Part shown: piece after piece, positions 37,401-46,222 of the stretch
How positions within the stretch are numbered: position 1 is the first letter of the stretch
Layout: the number at the start of each line of letters is the position of its first letter
Source: CAYOWK01 sp964407665
GTDB taxonomy: Bacteria; Pseudomonadota; Alphaproteobacteria; Caulobacterales; Hyphomonadaceae
Assembly: GCA_964407665.1 (NCBI GenBank)
Contig: CAYOWK010000030.1
Location: 1-54,131 of the forward strand
Length of the DNA: 54,131 nt
Direction: 5' to 3'
Notes under the pieces: generated by a model
The model's database searches: none
Told to the model about the DNA's origin: nothing
What the model saw: the letters and a program-made list of their open reading frames with translations, nothing else
Translations under genes and position numbers: made by a program

Positions 37401-37819
37401 TATCGGACATTCTCAATGGAGACGGCGTGCTGTTCACGCGCATTGATGCGCCGATGCGGATGGCGGGCGGGAGGATTGACCTGCCAGGCCTGCGCGCATC
37501 CGGTCCGGCCATGGGTCTTACGTCTCGCGGCTGGTTCGATGCGAAGTCCGGACAGCTGAGCCTCGATGGCGTGCTGGTGCCCTCGTTCGGCATGAACTCG
37601 GCGCTGGGCGAACTGCCCATCATCGGCGACCTGTTTGTCTCACGGCAGGGCGAGGGACTGTTCGCTCCGATCTATTCGGTGAGGGGCGACCTCAGTGCTG
37701 CGCGGGTATCGATCAATCCGCTGGCGGCGGTGACGCCCGGGGTGCTGCGGCGGATATTTGAAAACCCGGCTGAGATCCCGACGACGGCGGACGCTGGCGG
37801 TGGGGCCAGCGCGAATTGA
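34430..37819 (+). CDS. AsmA-like/YhdP-family protein (DUF3971)
   Basis: 1129-residue envelope protein with one N-terminal membrane helix (about 8-30) and a long repetitive beta-rich periplasmic region. C-terminal motifs such as GDGVLFTRIDAPMRMAGGRI and the preceding AsmA-like segment place it with YhdP/TamB/AsmA proteins, proposed to bridge the envelope and carry phospholipids to the outer membrane (family knowledge). It starts at a TTG (34430) with GGAGG 8 nt upstream; no ATG gives the membrane anchor. The signal-peptidase-like gene follows after 50 nt. Confidence 0.88.
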   Translation: MRVSPRLLIFETVAFLVFAVLAGAGFLAWRLSQGPIDLEFIRPQVERSLGDARGGKPVELKSLALEWSRTTGRVEAAARELVAKDDEGRIEFKAERAVIALDASALLSGKIKTRRLRMENGQANVDRSQDGVWTLASIVLLKEPTPGEKPFDPVKDLNWTTLATPIRAGIDAGSFERVDLVDFRMDVRDRKTASNWSAYPVNGQWRAGAGGVSLSLDMRLAADVGANRVQIGIESDGAVSTAKGKLALEGVNPVVFARMMGFGSVVTFDKPANLTISAEATEAGGLQGSRVELSDVSGSFSAGGLAVRVQDLALNAGYDPETRRLNVESLKVASDRLTGEFQGMVDLSAMMAAGEARDIPFSLSSGPATFNLVPVFENPWPFGSIQLEGTLAGAGTKLVVDRLEAVTGRMTAVASGEVWLAQGEDGQRQVGLKLEAEGKGAATPDQVTDFWPVGVGSLARDWVKTNITAGQATRAVFRVDWPPGANAGGFLPDEHLSLDFWVKDATIGYLEGFPPVTGAVGVGHLKGNSLSVDISQGQMREWIVDEGKVVIPRFAPAGESIRVTASGHGDLRPMMQALDATPLKLGETYGLNIDGMHGSGGVDVEIIQPITNRGEDAPVRYTISGRFRDAALPDLAAGFGLSSSNVSVKVTETDVSIGGAGKFGAAPVVFEWKETLATKSGAAGGSQLTASAKVTPDFLNALGIAARNFMQGEADVVLRARGKGRDFESFEADLDLTHAAIQMQEFGWGKAYDSPAKGALRYSRVAGGGATVTADIKGEGLELTGDARLAPSGSMQSARIERLFARDSIDLRGTVSQRTNGGYLVALNGPLFDARPWMDSLLNMSGSSGAASASSSAADHPDNEGAFDITLTTDRLRLRDDADLTDVKMSTNINPFGPQRADISGLIAPGKYMRVAMRPDGKAQKIQLTSDDAGFAARVLLNTGYFTGGALSFDGRFLDGQGDANLAMTDVRIREAPLLAQLLSVASLRGISDILNGDGVLFTRIDAPMRMAGGRIDLPGLRASGPAMGLTSRGWFDAKSGQLSLDGVLVPSFGMNSALGELPIIGDLFVSRQGEGLFAPIYSVRGDLSAARVSINPLAAVTPGVLRRIFENPAEIPTTADAGGGASAN

Positions 37820-37869
37820 GCGTTACCCGCCCAAAGTGTTAGGGTTCGCCCCGGAAGCGGGGGGCTTGC

Positions 37870-38484
37870 ATGGACGTGTCGAGTTTAGCTGGGGCTTCAC
37901 TTAGCCTGATGTTTCTGGTCGCCGGATACCAATCCGGTGCGGGACCCTCCATCCATGTTCCTGTTGTCACGATTGCCGGTGAGAGCATGGAGCCGAACAT
38001 GTCTGTCGGCGACAAATTTGCGATTGATCGAAATGCCTACAAGCACCGCGCGCCGTCGCGTGGCGATGCGGTGGTCTATCGGCATCCCGATGGCCGCCGA
38101 CTGATTGCACGAATTGCCGGAGTTGGTGGGGACACAGTGCAAGTCAAGGTAGGGCAGCTCTACATCAATGGTGAGCTGGTTGTGCGGACCCTGATTGAAA
38201 CCAGAATGGTCAAGCGCGGCGGTCCGCAGCGGTTCCCGGTGTTGATCTACCGCCAGAGATTGCCGGGCGCAGCGGAGAGCATTCTGATTGAGGAATCGGG
38301 AGACAACGCGCTGCTGGACAACACGCCCGTTTTCCAGACGCCCGATGGCACGGTCTTCCTGATGGGTGACTGCCGGGACGCAAGCGCAGACAGCCGTGCG
38401 CAGCTTGACGGCCCCGGATATCTCCCCCTCGCCAGCATCGAAGGCCGGATTATCGAGGTGCGACTGGTGCAAGGCGGCCAGTAG
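37870..38484 (+). CDS. Signal peptidase I-like protein (S26), catalytic lysine missing
   Basis: 204 residues. A short N-terminal hydrophobic segment (about 4-20) leads to box B, AGESMEPNMSVGD, with the nucleophile S39. Box D, normally KRVxGxPGD, reads LIARIAGVGGD: the catalytic lysine is Ala80 (codon GCA). Box E reads MGDCRDASADSR, close to GDNRDNSxDSR. The fold is therefore S26 but the Ser-Lys dyad is broken. A real lepB must exist elsewhere. It may be inactive, or use another base. It sits 50 nt after the AsmA-like gene, possibly cotranscribed. Confidence 0.85.
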   Translation: MDVSSLAGASLSLMFLVAGYQSGAGPSIHVPVVTIAGESMEPNMSVGDKFAIDRNAYKHRAPSRGDAVVYRHPDGRRLIARIAGVGGDTVQVKVGQLYINGELVVRTLIETRMVKRGGPQRFPVLIYRQRLPGAAESILIEESGDNALLDNTPVFQTPDGTVFLMGDCRDASADSRAQLDGPGYLPLASIEGRIIEVRLVQGGQ

Positions 38485-38518
38485 GCCTTCGTTTGTGACT
38501 AGTCGCTGCTTCCAAGTC

Positions 38519-39259
38519 TCACAGAACGTAGATGCGCTGGAAGTCCGATATCGGCGCCTGCGTGAACAGCACCTTGTACGGGAACGGGCCGAAGGGATTG
38601 TCCGGCTCCAGGCCGGGCAGGGCTGCTAGGAAGGCGTCACGCACATCCGGACGGATCGAACCGTCGTGGCGGATGAACTGGCCCCAGGTCGAGAGGCCAT
38701 TCTGGCGCTTGAAGGTTGGGTCGTACTGGCGCGAGGCGCCGAACGCGGGCGGGAACAGGCGACGATAGGCTTCGAGATTGTAGAGCCAAGAGCCGCCGAG
38801 GACGTGGCGTGCTTCGGGGTGGCGCTCGGCGAGCCACCCGAACATGGCGCGAAGCTCGGCTTTGCGGGCTTCGATGCGGGTGTTGTGGAGCGGTCCGCCG
38901 ATGGCGCTGGTTTCGCGATTGCCGAAGTGGATGCGCACGCCGCCGTTTTCGTCCGGCGCCTCGCAGGCGAAGCAGCCGAACTGGATCCGGCCGGGCGTCA
39001 GGACCTCCGCGCCATCGGGGATGGCGTCGAGTGCGCCGAACATGCGCTCGACGCGCTGCTCGTGGGTGAGCGTGTCGACGCCGTCCATCAGGGCCAGCCA
39101 TTCAGGCGCGTAGGGCGGTTCGCCCGGCCGTCCAAGGCCGATCCGGCGGTGGATGTTGGTGCACTGGAGCAGCGTGTCGGAGATGGCGCGACCGGACTTG
39201 CGCGCCATCTCCTCCGCGAAGTGCACCTGCAAGCCGACATACTCCCGGGAGAGGCGCAT
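38519..39259 (-). CDS. Conserved-looking protein of unknown function
   Basis: 246 residues from the ATG at 39259 (MRLSREYVGLQVHFAEEMARKSG); the open frame continues upstream, but that part is the antisense of the tyrS end and is rejected. No signal peptide or helices. Cytoplasmic, rich in aromatic and charged residues, with FGCFACEAPDENGGVRIHFGN and LGGSWLYNLEAYRRLFPP. I do not recognise a family. It ends up 17 nt downstream of tyrS and is probably cotranscribed with it. Confidence 0.8.
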   Translation of the reverse strand: MRLSREYVGLQVHFAEEMARKSGRAISDTLLQCTNIHRRIGLGRPGEPPYAPEWLALMDGVDTLTHEQRVERMFGALDAIPDGAEVLTPGRIQFGCFACEAPDENGGVRIHFGNRETSAIGGPLHNTRIEARKAELRAMFGWLAERHPEARHVLGGSWLYNLEAYRRLFPPAFGASRQYDPTFKRQNGLSTWGQFIRHDGSIRPDVRDAFLAALPGLEPDNPFGPFPYKVLFTQAPISDFQRIYVL

Positions 39260-39275
39260 GGCGGTTGTCCCTGTT

Positions 39276-40559
39276 TCAGACCGGCTTGAGCAGGACGATG
39301 GACTTCTTGCCCTTCTGAACCTTGAAGGCGCCGAGGTCGGGCAGGACGTCGCCGCGCGCGTAGGTCTGACCCACTGCCGGCTTTGCGTCGTTGATGGACG
39401 CACCGCCGCCCTGAATGAGGCGCCGGGCGTCGCCCATAGAGGTGGCGAAGCCGGCGTCCTTCACCAGAGACTCGGCGGTGCGGGTGTCGCCGTCGCCCCA
39501 CGAGAATTCGACCGTCGGGAGGTCAGCGGACGTGACGCCCTTCTCGAAGGTCGCTTCGGCCGTGCTGCGGGCTTCTGCGGCGGCTCCGGCTCCGTGGAGC
39601 AGGGTGGTGCATTCGTCTGCCAGGCGCTTCTTCACCTCGTTGATGGCCGCGCCTTCGACCTTTTCCAGCTCGGCGATTTCGTCCAGCGGAATGTCGGTGA
39701 ACAGGCGCAGGAACTTGCCGACGTCGCCGTCCTCGGTGTTGCGCCAGAATTGCCAGTACTCGAACGGGCTGCGCATCTCCGGGTTGAGCCAGACGGCGCC
39801 CTGCGCGGTCTTGCCCATCTTGCCGCCAGACGCTGTGGTGATCAGCGGCGTGGTGACGCCGTAGCAGGGAACATCCGCGATGCGGCGCGCAAGGTCGATG
39901 CCGTTGACGATGTTGCCCCACTGGTCGGAGCCGCCGAGCTGGATGCGGCACTGGCGCGAACGGGCCAGCTCGAGGAAGTCGTAGGCCTGCAGCAGCATGT
40001 AGTTGAATTCGAGGAAGGTGTAGGGCTCCTCGTTGCGCAGGCGGCGCGCGACCGTCTCCTGGGCGATCATCTTGTTGATCGTGAAGTGTTTGCCGTAGTC
40101 GCGCAGGAACGCGATGTAGTTGAGCTGGTCGAGCCACTCGGCGTTGTCGATCATCACGGCGTCGGTCGACATGGGGTCGAACGGAGCGCCCTCCGGGGCG
40201 AACGTCAGGAACGGCTCGAAGTTGGTCTTGATCAGGGCCATGTTGGCCGCGATTTCCTCGACCGTCAGGATCGGGCGCGACTTTTCCTTGTCGGTGGGGT
40301 CGCCCACCTTCGTGGTGCCGCCGCCCATCAGCACGATGGGCTTGCCGCCCGCCTGCTGGAGGCGGCGCAGGTTCATGATCTGGACGAGAGACCCCACGTG
40401 CAGCGACTTCGCCGTGCAGTCGAAGCCGATGTAGGCGACGGGCGTGCCCGACTGGCAGTAGGCGTCCAGGCCCTCGGCGTCCGTCATCTGGTAGACGTGG
40501 CCGCGGCCGATCATTTCCCTGAGAAATGAAGACTTTGGCTGGAATTCTTCGAGCGACAC
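39276..40559 (-). CDS. tyrS: Tyrosyl-tRNA synthetase
   Basis: Charges tRNA(Tyr). It is 427 residues from a GTG at 40559 with AGGAG 7 nt upstream; the open frame reaches 40640, but that leader is Pro/Arg-rich and lacks support. The class I signatures are HVGS (H54) in AKSLHVGSLVQ and GKMGKT for KMSKS. The anticodon and S4-like domain at the end (SMGDARRLIQGGGASIND) is complete. Length matches the family (about 424). Confidence 0.96.
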   Translation of the reverse strand: MSLEEFQPKSSFLREMIGRGHVYQMTDAEGLDAYCQSGTPVAYIGFDCTAKSLHVGSLVQIMNLRRLQQAGGKPIVLMGGGTTKVGDPTDKEKSRPILTVEEIAANMALIKTNFEPFLTFAPEGAPFDPMSTDAVMIDNAEWLDQLNYIAFLRDYGKHFTINKMIAQETVARRLRNEEPYTFLEFNYMLLQAYDFLELARSRQCRIQLGGSDQWGNIVNGIDLARRIADVPCYGVTTPLITTASGGKMGKTAQGAVWLNPEMRSPFEYWQFWRNTEDGDVGKFLRLFTDIPLDEIAELEKVEGAAINEVKKRLADECTTLLHGAGAAAEARSTAEATFEKGVTSADLPTVEFSWGDGDTRTAESLVKDAGFATSMGDARRLIQGGGASINDAKPAVGQTYARGDVLPDLGAFKVQKGKKSIVLLKPV

Positions 40560-40754
40560 GTGAAGTCTCCTGGACGGGTGGGTCTTATTGTCCGGAGGCG
40601 GGCCGATTGTCGAGCGTGTCGCCGCCGGAAGGGCGGGCACGCACAGTTCGCGTCGCCCGCTAGAAGGCGGGGCGATAATAGCTCGCGGGGGCGATGCGGA
40701 CCGGCATGGCGCGCAGATAGTCGGGCACGCCGCCGGTCGTCAAGCCGTCCCCGT

Positions 40755-43025
40755 TCAGGCCATCGCAGCTTTCACTGCAGCGGCGTTGATCGGGATATGC
40801 CGGAGCCGGGCGCCAACCGCGTTGAATATGGCGTTGCCGATGGCGGGGCCGACCACTGTGGTGGCCGGTTCGCCAAGGCCGACCGGAGCCTCCGGGCTGT
40901 CCACGAAGGAGATGTCGAGCTCGGGAACGTCGGCCAGGCGGAGCGGTGTATAGGCGCCGAGGTTGAGGTCCTTGACGTTGCCGTTCTCGAAGGCCGTGCC
41001 TTCGTGCAGCGCCAGCGACAGGCCCCAGAGCGAGGCGCCTTCTGTCTGCGCTCGGGCGCCGTCCGGATCGACGATCGTTCCGGCATCCGTGACGACGGTC
41101 AGCTTCTCGACCTTCACGGCGCCGGTTGCCCGGTCGACATTGACCCGCGCCACGCACGCGACCCAGGTCGGCATGTCGCGTTCCTGCCCGAAGCTGGTGG
41201 CGATGCCGAGGCCGGTCCCCGCCGGGAGCTGGCTACCCCAGCCGGCTTTCTCGGCGGCGAGGCGGACGACGTTGGCCTGGCGCGACGCCCCACCGACAGA
41301 GTTGGGTGAGGAGCCGGCGTTCGCGCCTTCAGCCGTCAGCAGCTTCAGGCGGAAGGCGACCGGGTCCATCTTCAGCTTGTGGGCGGCCTCGTCCATGAAG
41401 CTTTCCAGGGCCCAGTTCGTGAAGCCGGGGCCCACGGAGCGCAGCCAGCCCGGCCGGAAGGTCGCGTTGGCGAGATCGTTCGAGATCGCGCGGACCTTGT
41501 GGGCGCCGACGGCGTACCAGTGGTTTGCGCCGCTGATGGCGAAGGGATCGAAGGGCACATCCTTCTCGCCTTTCGGCATGAAGAACGGCGCCATCACGAG
41601 CGTCGGCCAGCCAGCGGCGACATGCTGCTCCATGCCGGTGACATTGCCGTCCTTGTCGAACGCCATGCGCATCTTCTGGAGCGAGGGCGAGCGGACGGAG
41701 TCGAAGCGCACATCGTCTTCGCGGGTCATCACCATTTTGACCGGCTTGCCGATGGCCTTGGAGGCGAGGGCCGCGCCGACGGCATAGTCGCCGTTGAGCC
41801 GCCGTCCGAAGCCGCCGCCGAGACGGTAGGTCTTCATGACGATGCTGGTCTCGGGAACCTCAAGCGCGGCGGCCAGCCACGGCAGGACGAGGCTCTGCCA
41901 CTGGTTGCCGGTGTGGATCTCCCACTTGCCGTCCTTCTCGAAGGCAAGCGCGTTCAGGGGCTCCATCTGGAAGTGCAGGGCGGTCGCAGTGGAATAGGTC
42001 GCATCGAGGGAGGAGGCCGCGGCGCGGAAGGCTGGCGCGGTGTCTGTGTTGCCGAGGGGGAGGACGGATCCGGTGTTTGGGTCAGCGATCAGCTTGGCTG
42101 CGTGGTCCTGAAGGTCCTTCTCCGAGACTTCGGTCGTTGGGCCGGGCGTGTATTCCAGCGTGATGGCGCGTGCGGCCTTCTGGGCGGCGTACCAGCTGTC
42201 GGCGATCACCATGGCCCAGCCGGGAACGGTGTTGGACGGGTCCTTCAGGATCACCGTCTCGATGTAGCCTTTGATCTCCTTGGCGGGCGCATCCATCACG
42301 TAGTTGACCTGCGAGCCGTTGCGGGTCGGGGGCAGGATCGGGCAGCCGTAGACCATGCCCTCAACCTTCGCGTCGATTCCGTAGACCGCGGCGCCAGTGG
42401 TCTTCTCGACAACGTCGAGCGCGGTGACAGGTTTGCCGATGAGCTTGCGATCCGACACCGGCTTCAGCGTGAAAGCCGCCAACTCTTCAGGCGTATAGGT
42501 TTTGGAGAGCCCGCCTTTGCGCACGATATCGGCGTACGAGATCTTCTTGCTGCCTGAGACAATCTCTCCATTCACGGCCGAGCACGTTGCGGCGTCGACC
42601 TTGAGGGCGGCAGCGCCCGCCTCGATCAGGGCGGCGCGGCCTGCGGCTCCAGCCTGGCTGTAGAGCGGATAGGACTGCCAGACGGACCAGCTGCCGCCCG
42701 TCACCATCAGGCCCCACTTCGGATCGCTGTCGACGTGGTTGATCCTGACTTTCTCCCACGGCGTCTCGAGTTCGTCCGCGAGGATGCGTGCGAGCGCGGT
42801 GCCGACGTGCTGGCCCATCTCGGCGCGGATCACGTTGACTGTCACAATGCCTGCGGCGTCGATCGAGAACCACTGCGTGGGTTCGAACGCCGGGGCGTTC
42901 GGATCGCCGGTCTGGGTGCAGGCGGTGAGGAAGCTGAAGGCGACGCCGGCGCCGGCCGTCGCGATGAGGAAGCCCCGGCGGTTGAGGATGGGGGTGTTCT
43001 GGGGTGCGTTGTGGTTGCGGATCAT
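40755..43025 (-). CDS. Molybdopterin-binding subunit, isoquinoline oxidoreductase-like (IorB family)
   Basis: Large subunit of a xanthine-dehydrogenase-family hydroxylase, 756 residues. The N-terminus has a Tat motif (NRRGFLIA) and a hydrophobic stretch ending LTAC, a lipobox-like site, so a Tat-exported lipoprotein in the periplasm is likely. Molybdopterin-binding segments include RAEMGQHVG, GGSWSVWQSY, YRLGGGFGRR and VGLGEPAT near the end with the active-site Glu. It starts 3 nt after the 2Fe-2S subunit. Substrate could be an aldehyde or N-heterocycle. No cytochrome subunit is adjacent. Confidence 0.92.
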   Translation of the reverse strand: MIRNHNAPQNTPILNRRGFLIATAGAGVAFSFLTACTQTGDPNAPAFEPTQWFSIDAAGIVTVNVIRAEMGQHVGTALARILADELETPWEKVRINHVDSDPKWGLMVTGGSWSVWQSYPLYSQAGAAGRAALIEAGAAALKVDAATCSAVNGEIVSGSKKISYADIVRKGGLSKTYTPEELAAFTLKPVSDRKLIGKPVTALDVVEKTTGAAVYGIDAKVEGMVYGCPILPPTRNGSQVNYVMDAPAKEIKGYIETVILKDPSNTVPGWAMVIADSWYAAQKAARAITLEYTPGPTTEVSEKDLQDHAAKLIADPNTGSVLPLGNTDTAPAFRAAASSLDATYSTATALHFQMEPLNALAFEKDGKWEIHTGNQWQSLVLPWLAAALEVPETSIVMKTYRLGGGFGRRLNGDYAVGAALASKAIGKPVKMVMTREDDVRFDSVRSPSLQKMRMAFDKDGNVTGMEQHVAAGWPTLVMAPFFMPKGEKDVPFDPFAISGANHWYAVGAHKVRAISNDLANATFRPGWLRSVGPGFTNWALESFMDEAAHKLKMDPVAFRLKLLTAEGANAGSSPNSVGGASRQANVVRLAAEKAGWGSQLPAGTGLGIATSFGQERDMPTWVACVARVNVDRATGAVKVEKLTVVTDAGTIVDPDGARAQTEGASLWGLSLALHEGTAFENGNVKDLNLGAYTPLRLADVPELDISFVDSPEAPVGLGEPATTVVGPAIGNAIFNAVGARLRHIPINAAAVKAAMA

Positions 43026-43028
43026 GGC

Positions 43029-43496
43029 TCAGGCCCCCTTCATCGCGGTGGCTGCCTGGCGGACTGCGGCGCGGATGCGCGTGTAGGTCATGCAGCGGCA
43101 GAGATTGCCGGTCATCATCTGGTCGATCTGGTCGTCTGTGATGTCGGGATTGTCCTTCAGGACAGCTGCCGCCTGCATGATCTGGCCAGACTGGCAGTAG
43201 CCGCACTGGGGCACCTGAAGTTCCTGCCAGGCTTTCTGCACCGGGTGCGCGCCGTTGGGATCAAGTCCTTCGATGGTGGTGATCTCCGCGCCTTCAGCCG
43301 CGCTGACGGGGGTGATGCAGGCGCGCACGGCCTGTCCGCCGATGTGGACGGTGCAGGACCCGCACATGCCGATGCCGCAGCCAAACTTGGTGCCGGTAAG
43401 ATTGGCTTCGTCGCGTATGACCCAGAGCAGCGGCGTGTCGGCTTCGACCTCCGCCGTGAAGGGTTTCCCGTTGATCGTGAAAGTGCTCATGTCCAT
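43029..43496 (-). CDS. 2Fe-2S subunit of the molybdenum oxidoreductase (IorA family)
   Basis: Small electron-transfer subunit, 155 residues. It holds both clusters of the family: plant-type C40, C45, C48, C60 and the alpha-helical C98, C101, C133, C135. There is no signal of its own, so it is expected to be exported with the Tat-bearing partner. The start is ATG 43496, with MSTFTING at 43490 as an equal alternative. Confidence 0.94.
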   Translation of the reverse strand: MDMSTFTINGKPFTAEVEADTPLLWVIRDEANLTGTKFGCGIGMCGSCTVHIGGQAVRACITPVSAAEGAEITTIEGLDPNGAHPVQKAWQELQVPQCGYCQSGQIMQAAAVLKDNPDITDDQIDQMMTGNLCRCMTYTRIRAAVRQAATAMKGA

Positions 43497-43668
43497 CCGT
43501 CCCTGAGCCGCAGCTGGCGCGATGGTTCTCCTCTTTCGCGCGCGTGTCCAGTGGCGCCGCTGCGGCGCCTCAGCAGGATCTCGCTCGGACCTGGATCGTA
43601 GTCCTCGCGGCTACCCGATCTGCGTGCTGCCGGACAGGAAACGGATCATGGCTGGCGCACGGAGGAGA

Positions 43669-44931
43669 TTACTTCTTCGACGGCTTGATGCGCAGGATTT
43701 CGCCGTTGTCTTCGTCGGTGATGACGTAGAGCAGGCCGTCCGGACCCTGGCGGACGTCGCGGATGCGTTTGCACTGGTCGCGAAGGAGCTTCTCCTCGCC
43801 GACCACACGGCCGTCTTTCATGTCGAGACGTACAAGCTGCTTGCCGGAGAGGCCGCCCATGAAGGCGTCGCCCTTCCAGCCCTTGAGCTTGGCGCCCGTG
43901 TAGAAGGCCATGCCGGAGAAGGCCACGGAGGGCGTCCAGAAGTAGACAGGCTGTTCGAGCCCGTCCTGAGCGGTCTTGCCGCCGTTCAGCAGCTTGCCGT
44001 CATTGTCGCGCCCGTAGGAGATCAGTGGGAAGCCGTAGTTCTTGCCGGGCTCGATGAGGTTGAGCTCGTCGCCGCCGCGCGGGTGGTTCTCGATGATCCA
44101 GGGCTTCTTCGTCTTCGGATCGAAGGCGATGCCCTGCGCGTCACGGAAACCAAGCGCGTAGACCGACGCATCGGCGCCTGCGGTGGACACGAAGGGGTTG
44201 TCCTTCGGGATCGAGCCGTCCGTGTTGATGCGCAGCACCTTGCCGTTCGGGCTCGCGAGGTCCTGGGCGTTGCGGTAGCCGGGGAGGATGTCCGCCGTCA
44301 GGATCAGCAGCGTGCCGTCCTTCATCTGGGCGATGCGGCGAGGGATCATCGACCCTTCTTTCAGCACCTTGATGTCAGTCAGCGCCGTTTCATCCTTCGA
44401 CAGCTTCGCGCTGACGATCCGCCCGACCGTGCCGGGGCCGGTCTCGGACTTTGTCGTGTAGCTGAGATAGACGGTGCGGTTCTTCTTGAACCCCTTGTCG
44501 AGGATCAGGTCGTTCATGCCGGCGACGCGGATGGTGTTGTCGACGGCTGGCGTTCCGGTGACAGGCGCGGAGACCTTTCCAGCCTTGTCGACGATCTGTA
44601 GTCCGCCGGCGCGAATGCTGACCATCATCTTGCCGTTGGGCAGGAAGGCGAGCGCGAAGGGATGGGCCAGCCCGGCCGCAACGGTCTCGACGGTGAAGGC
44701 CTGCGCGCCGGAAACGCGCGTGGCGCGGGTCTGGTCCGGGAACATGGCTGCAGGACGATAATCGTCCGCAGCGTTCCTGGGGATGCCGCACTTTTCATCC
44801 GACAGCTGGTCTTCTGCAAAGGATGCGGCGAGCTGTTCCGGCGTCGGCGCGGGAGGCGTGAACTGTGCGAATGCCGGAGCCGAGACGAGACTGATCGTCA
44901 GCGCGGACGCCGCCATGAACCTGCGAAGCAT
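43669..44931 (-). CDS. Soluble PQQ-dependent sugar dehydrogenase (Asd/YliI family)
   Basis: Periplasmic quinoprotein that oxidises aldoses or related alcohols, 420 residues. A signal peptide ends near residue 22 (APAFA/Q). The six-bladed propeller is typical: GLAHPFALAFLPNGKMMVS, GFRDAQGIAFDPKTKKPWIIENHPRGGDELNLI, GLLYVITDEDNGEILRI. It lies upstream of and in the same direction as the Mo/Fe-S pair, with about 170 nt between. It needs PQQ and Ca2+. Confidence 0.92.
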   Translation of the reverse strand: MLRRFMAASALTISLVSAPAFAQFTPPAPTPEQLAASFAEDQLSDEKCGIPRNAADDYRPAAMFPDQTRATRVSGAQAFTVETVAAGLAHPFALAFLPNGKMMVSIRAGGLQIVDKAGKVSAPVTGTPAVDNTIRVAGMNDLILDKGFKKNRTVYLSYTTKSETGPGTVGRIVSAKLSKDETALTDIKVLKEGSMIPRRIAQMKDGTLLILTADILPGYRNAQDLASPNGKVLRINTDGSIPKDNPFVSTAGADASVYALGFRDAQGIAFDPKTKKPWIIENHPRGGDELNLIEPGKNYGFPLISYGRDNDGKLLNGGKTAQDGLEQPVYFWTPSVAFSGMAFYTGAKLKGWKGDAFMGGLSGKQLVRLDMKDGRVVGEEKLLRDQCKRIRDVRQGPDGLLYVITDEDNGEILRIKPSKK

Positions 44932-45160
44932 GAAAGTCCTCCCGTGCGCCGTCTGTGCGGGCGTAGGCGAGGGTTGTGGGCGCTGAACTCGACTGGATCA
45001 AGCTCAAACCGCGATACCGCGTTGTCCCATTCCATCATGGGGACCGGGCAGGAAACCTTGAAGACATCACAGAACAGGCGAGTTGCGGTCGCGGCTTCGC
45101 TGTATGGCGCCTTACATGCACAGTAGCTGATTTACGACTATGGAAATGGGGCGTCGGGCC

Positions 45161-46222
45161 ATGGTCAACAACATTCAGGTGCTGCGTTGCCTGGCGGCGC
45201 TGATTGTCGTCTGGCACCACCTGCAGACCCAGTTGCATCTGCAGATGGGCATGCCGCTGCTGGGCTTTCATGGTCGTGCGGGCGTCGATATCTTCTTCGT
45301 CATCTCTGGCTTCATAATGTTCCACACGACGCGGCACGGCGGCCGCTCCGTGTATCGTTTCTGGACCGACAGGGCGTTGCGAATTGCGCCGCTGTACTGG
45401 TTGGCGACCATGGCGGTGGCAGTGCTCGTTGTCATGGGCCTGCATCCTGCGGGCGTGATGAAGATCAGCGCCGAAGACATTGTCGCCGATCTGCTGTTCC
45501 TGCCGGACATCCGGGCGGACGGCGACTTTTACCCCATCATCGATGTCGGCTGGACGCTCATCTTCGAGATGTACTTCTACGGGCTGTTCGGGCTGACGTT
45601 CTTTCTGCGCTCGCAGGTCGCCGCGCTGGCCGCGCTCTCCGCCTATTTTGTCATGACGTGGATGATCCTCAGGCTGGCGCCCGATCTTCCCTATCCGATG
45701 CAGTTCTATTTCCGTCCGATCACGCTCGAGTTTGTCGCAGGAGGAGTGCTAGCGCTCCTTTATCGCCAGCCCCTGAGTCCCGGACGTTGGGCAGGTGTGA
45801 TGGGTTGGGGCCTGGTCGGCGCTGGAGTCGTCGCGCTGGCGGTCGCGGGTCAGCTCCTGGGACACCGCATGAATGAAGACTTCGCGCTGCGCATGATCGC
45901 CTTCGGCGGGCCTGCGGTTGCGCTGGTCGGCGGCGCACTCCTGCTGGAGAGGGCAGGCGTGGTGGCGCGCAGCCGCTTTGTCCTGCTGCTTGGAGCGGCC
46001 AGCTACGCCATCTATCTTTGCCACCAGCTGGTGGTCGAGGTGGTGGTCTGGGTCGTCAACAAGGCAGCGCCCGCCGGGTCGGTCGTTGTGCTGACGATCG
46101 CCGCGGCGTGCGCTTTCACGCTTGCTGTTGTGGTGGGAGTGATCCTTCACAAGAGGGTCGAACTGCCCCTGACTGCACGTCTGAAGCAGGCCGTACCGGA
46201 CAAAGTCTTTCGGTCCGCCTGA
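45161..46222 (+). CDS. Acyltransferase 3 family membrane protein
   Basis: Integral membrane O-acyltransferase, about 353 residues and ten helices. The start region NNIQVLRCLAALIVVWHH carries the family's catalytic histidine, and AGVDIFFVISGFIMF and RALRIAPLYWLAT are signatures. Such enzymes acetylate or succinylate surface sugars. The start is either ATG 45161 (chosen, family-like) or ATG 45140; neither has a strong ribosome site. It is divergent from the PQQ dehydrogenase gene. Confidence 0.9.
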   Translation: MVNNIQVLRCLAALIVVWHHLQTQLHLQMGMPLLGFHGRAGVDIFFVISGFIMFHTTRHGGRSVYRFWTDRALRIAPLYWLATMAVAVLVVMGLHPAGVMKISAEDIVADLLFLPDIRADGDFYPIIDVGWTLIFEMYFYGLFGLTFFLRSQVAALAALSAYFVMTWMILRLAPDLPYPMQFYFRPITLEFVAGGVLALLYRQPLSPGRWAGVMGWGLVGAGVVALAVAGQLLGHRMNEDFALRMIAFGGPAVALVGGALLLERAGVVARSRFVLLLGAASYAIYLCHQLVVEVVVWVVNKAAPAGSVVVLTIAAACAFTLAVVVGVILHKRVELPLTARLKQAVPDKVFRSA

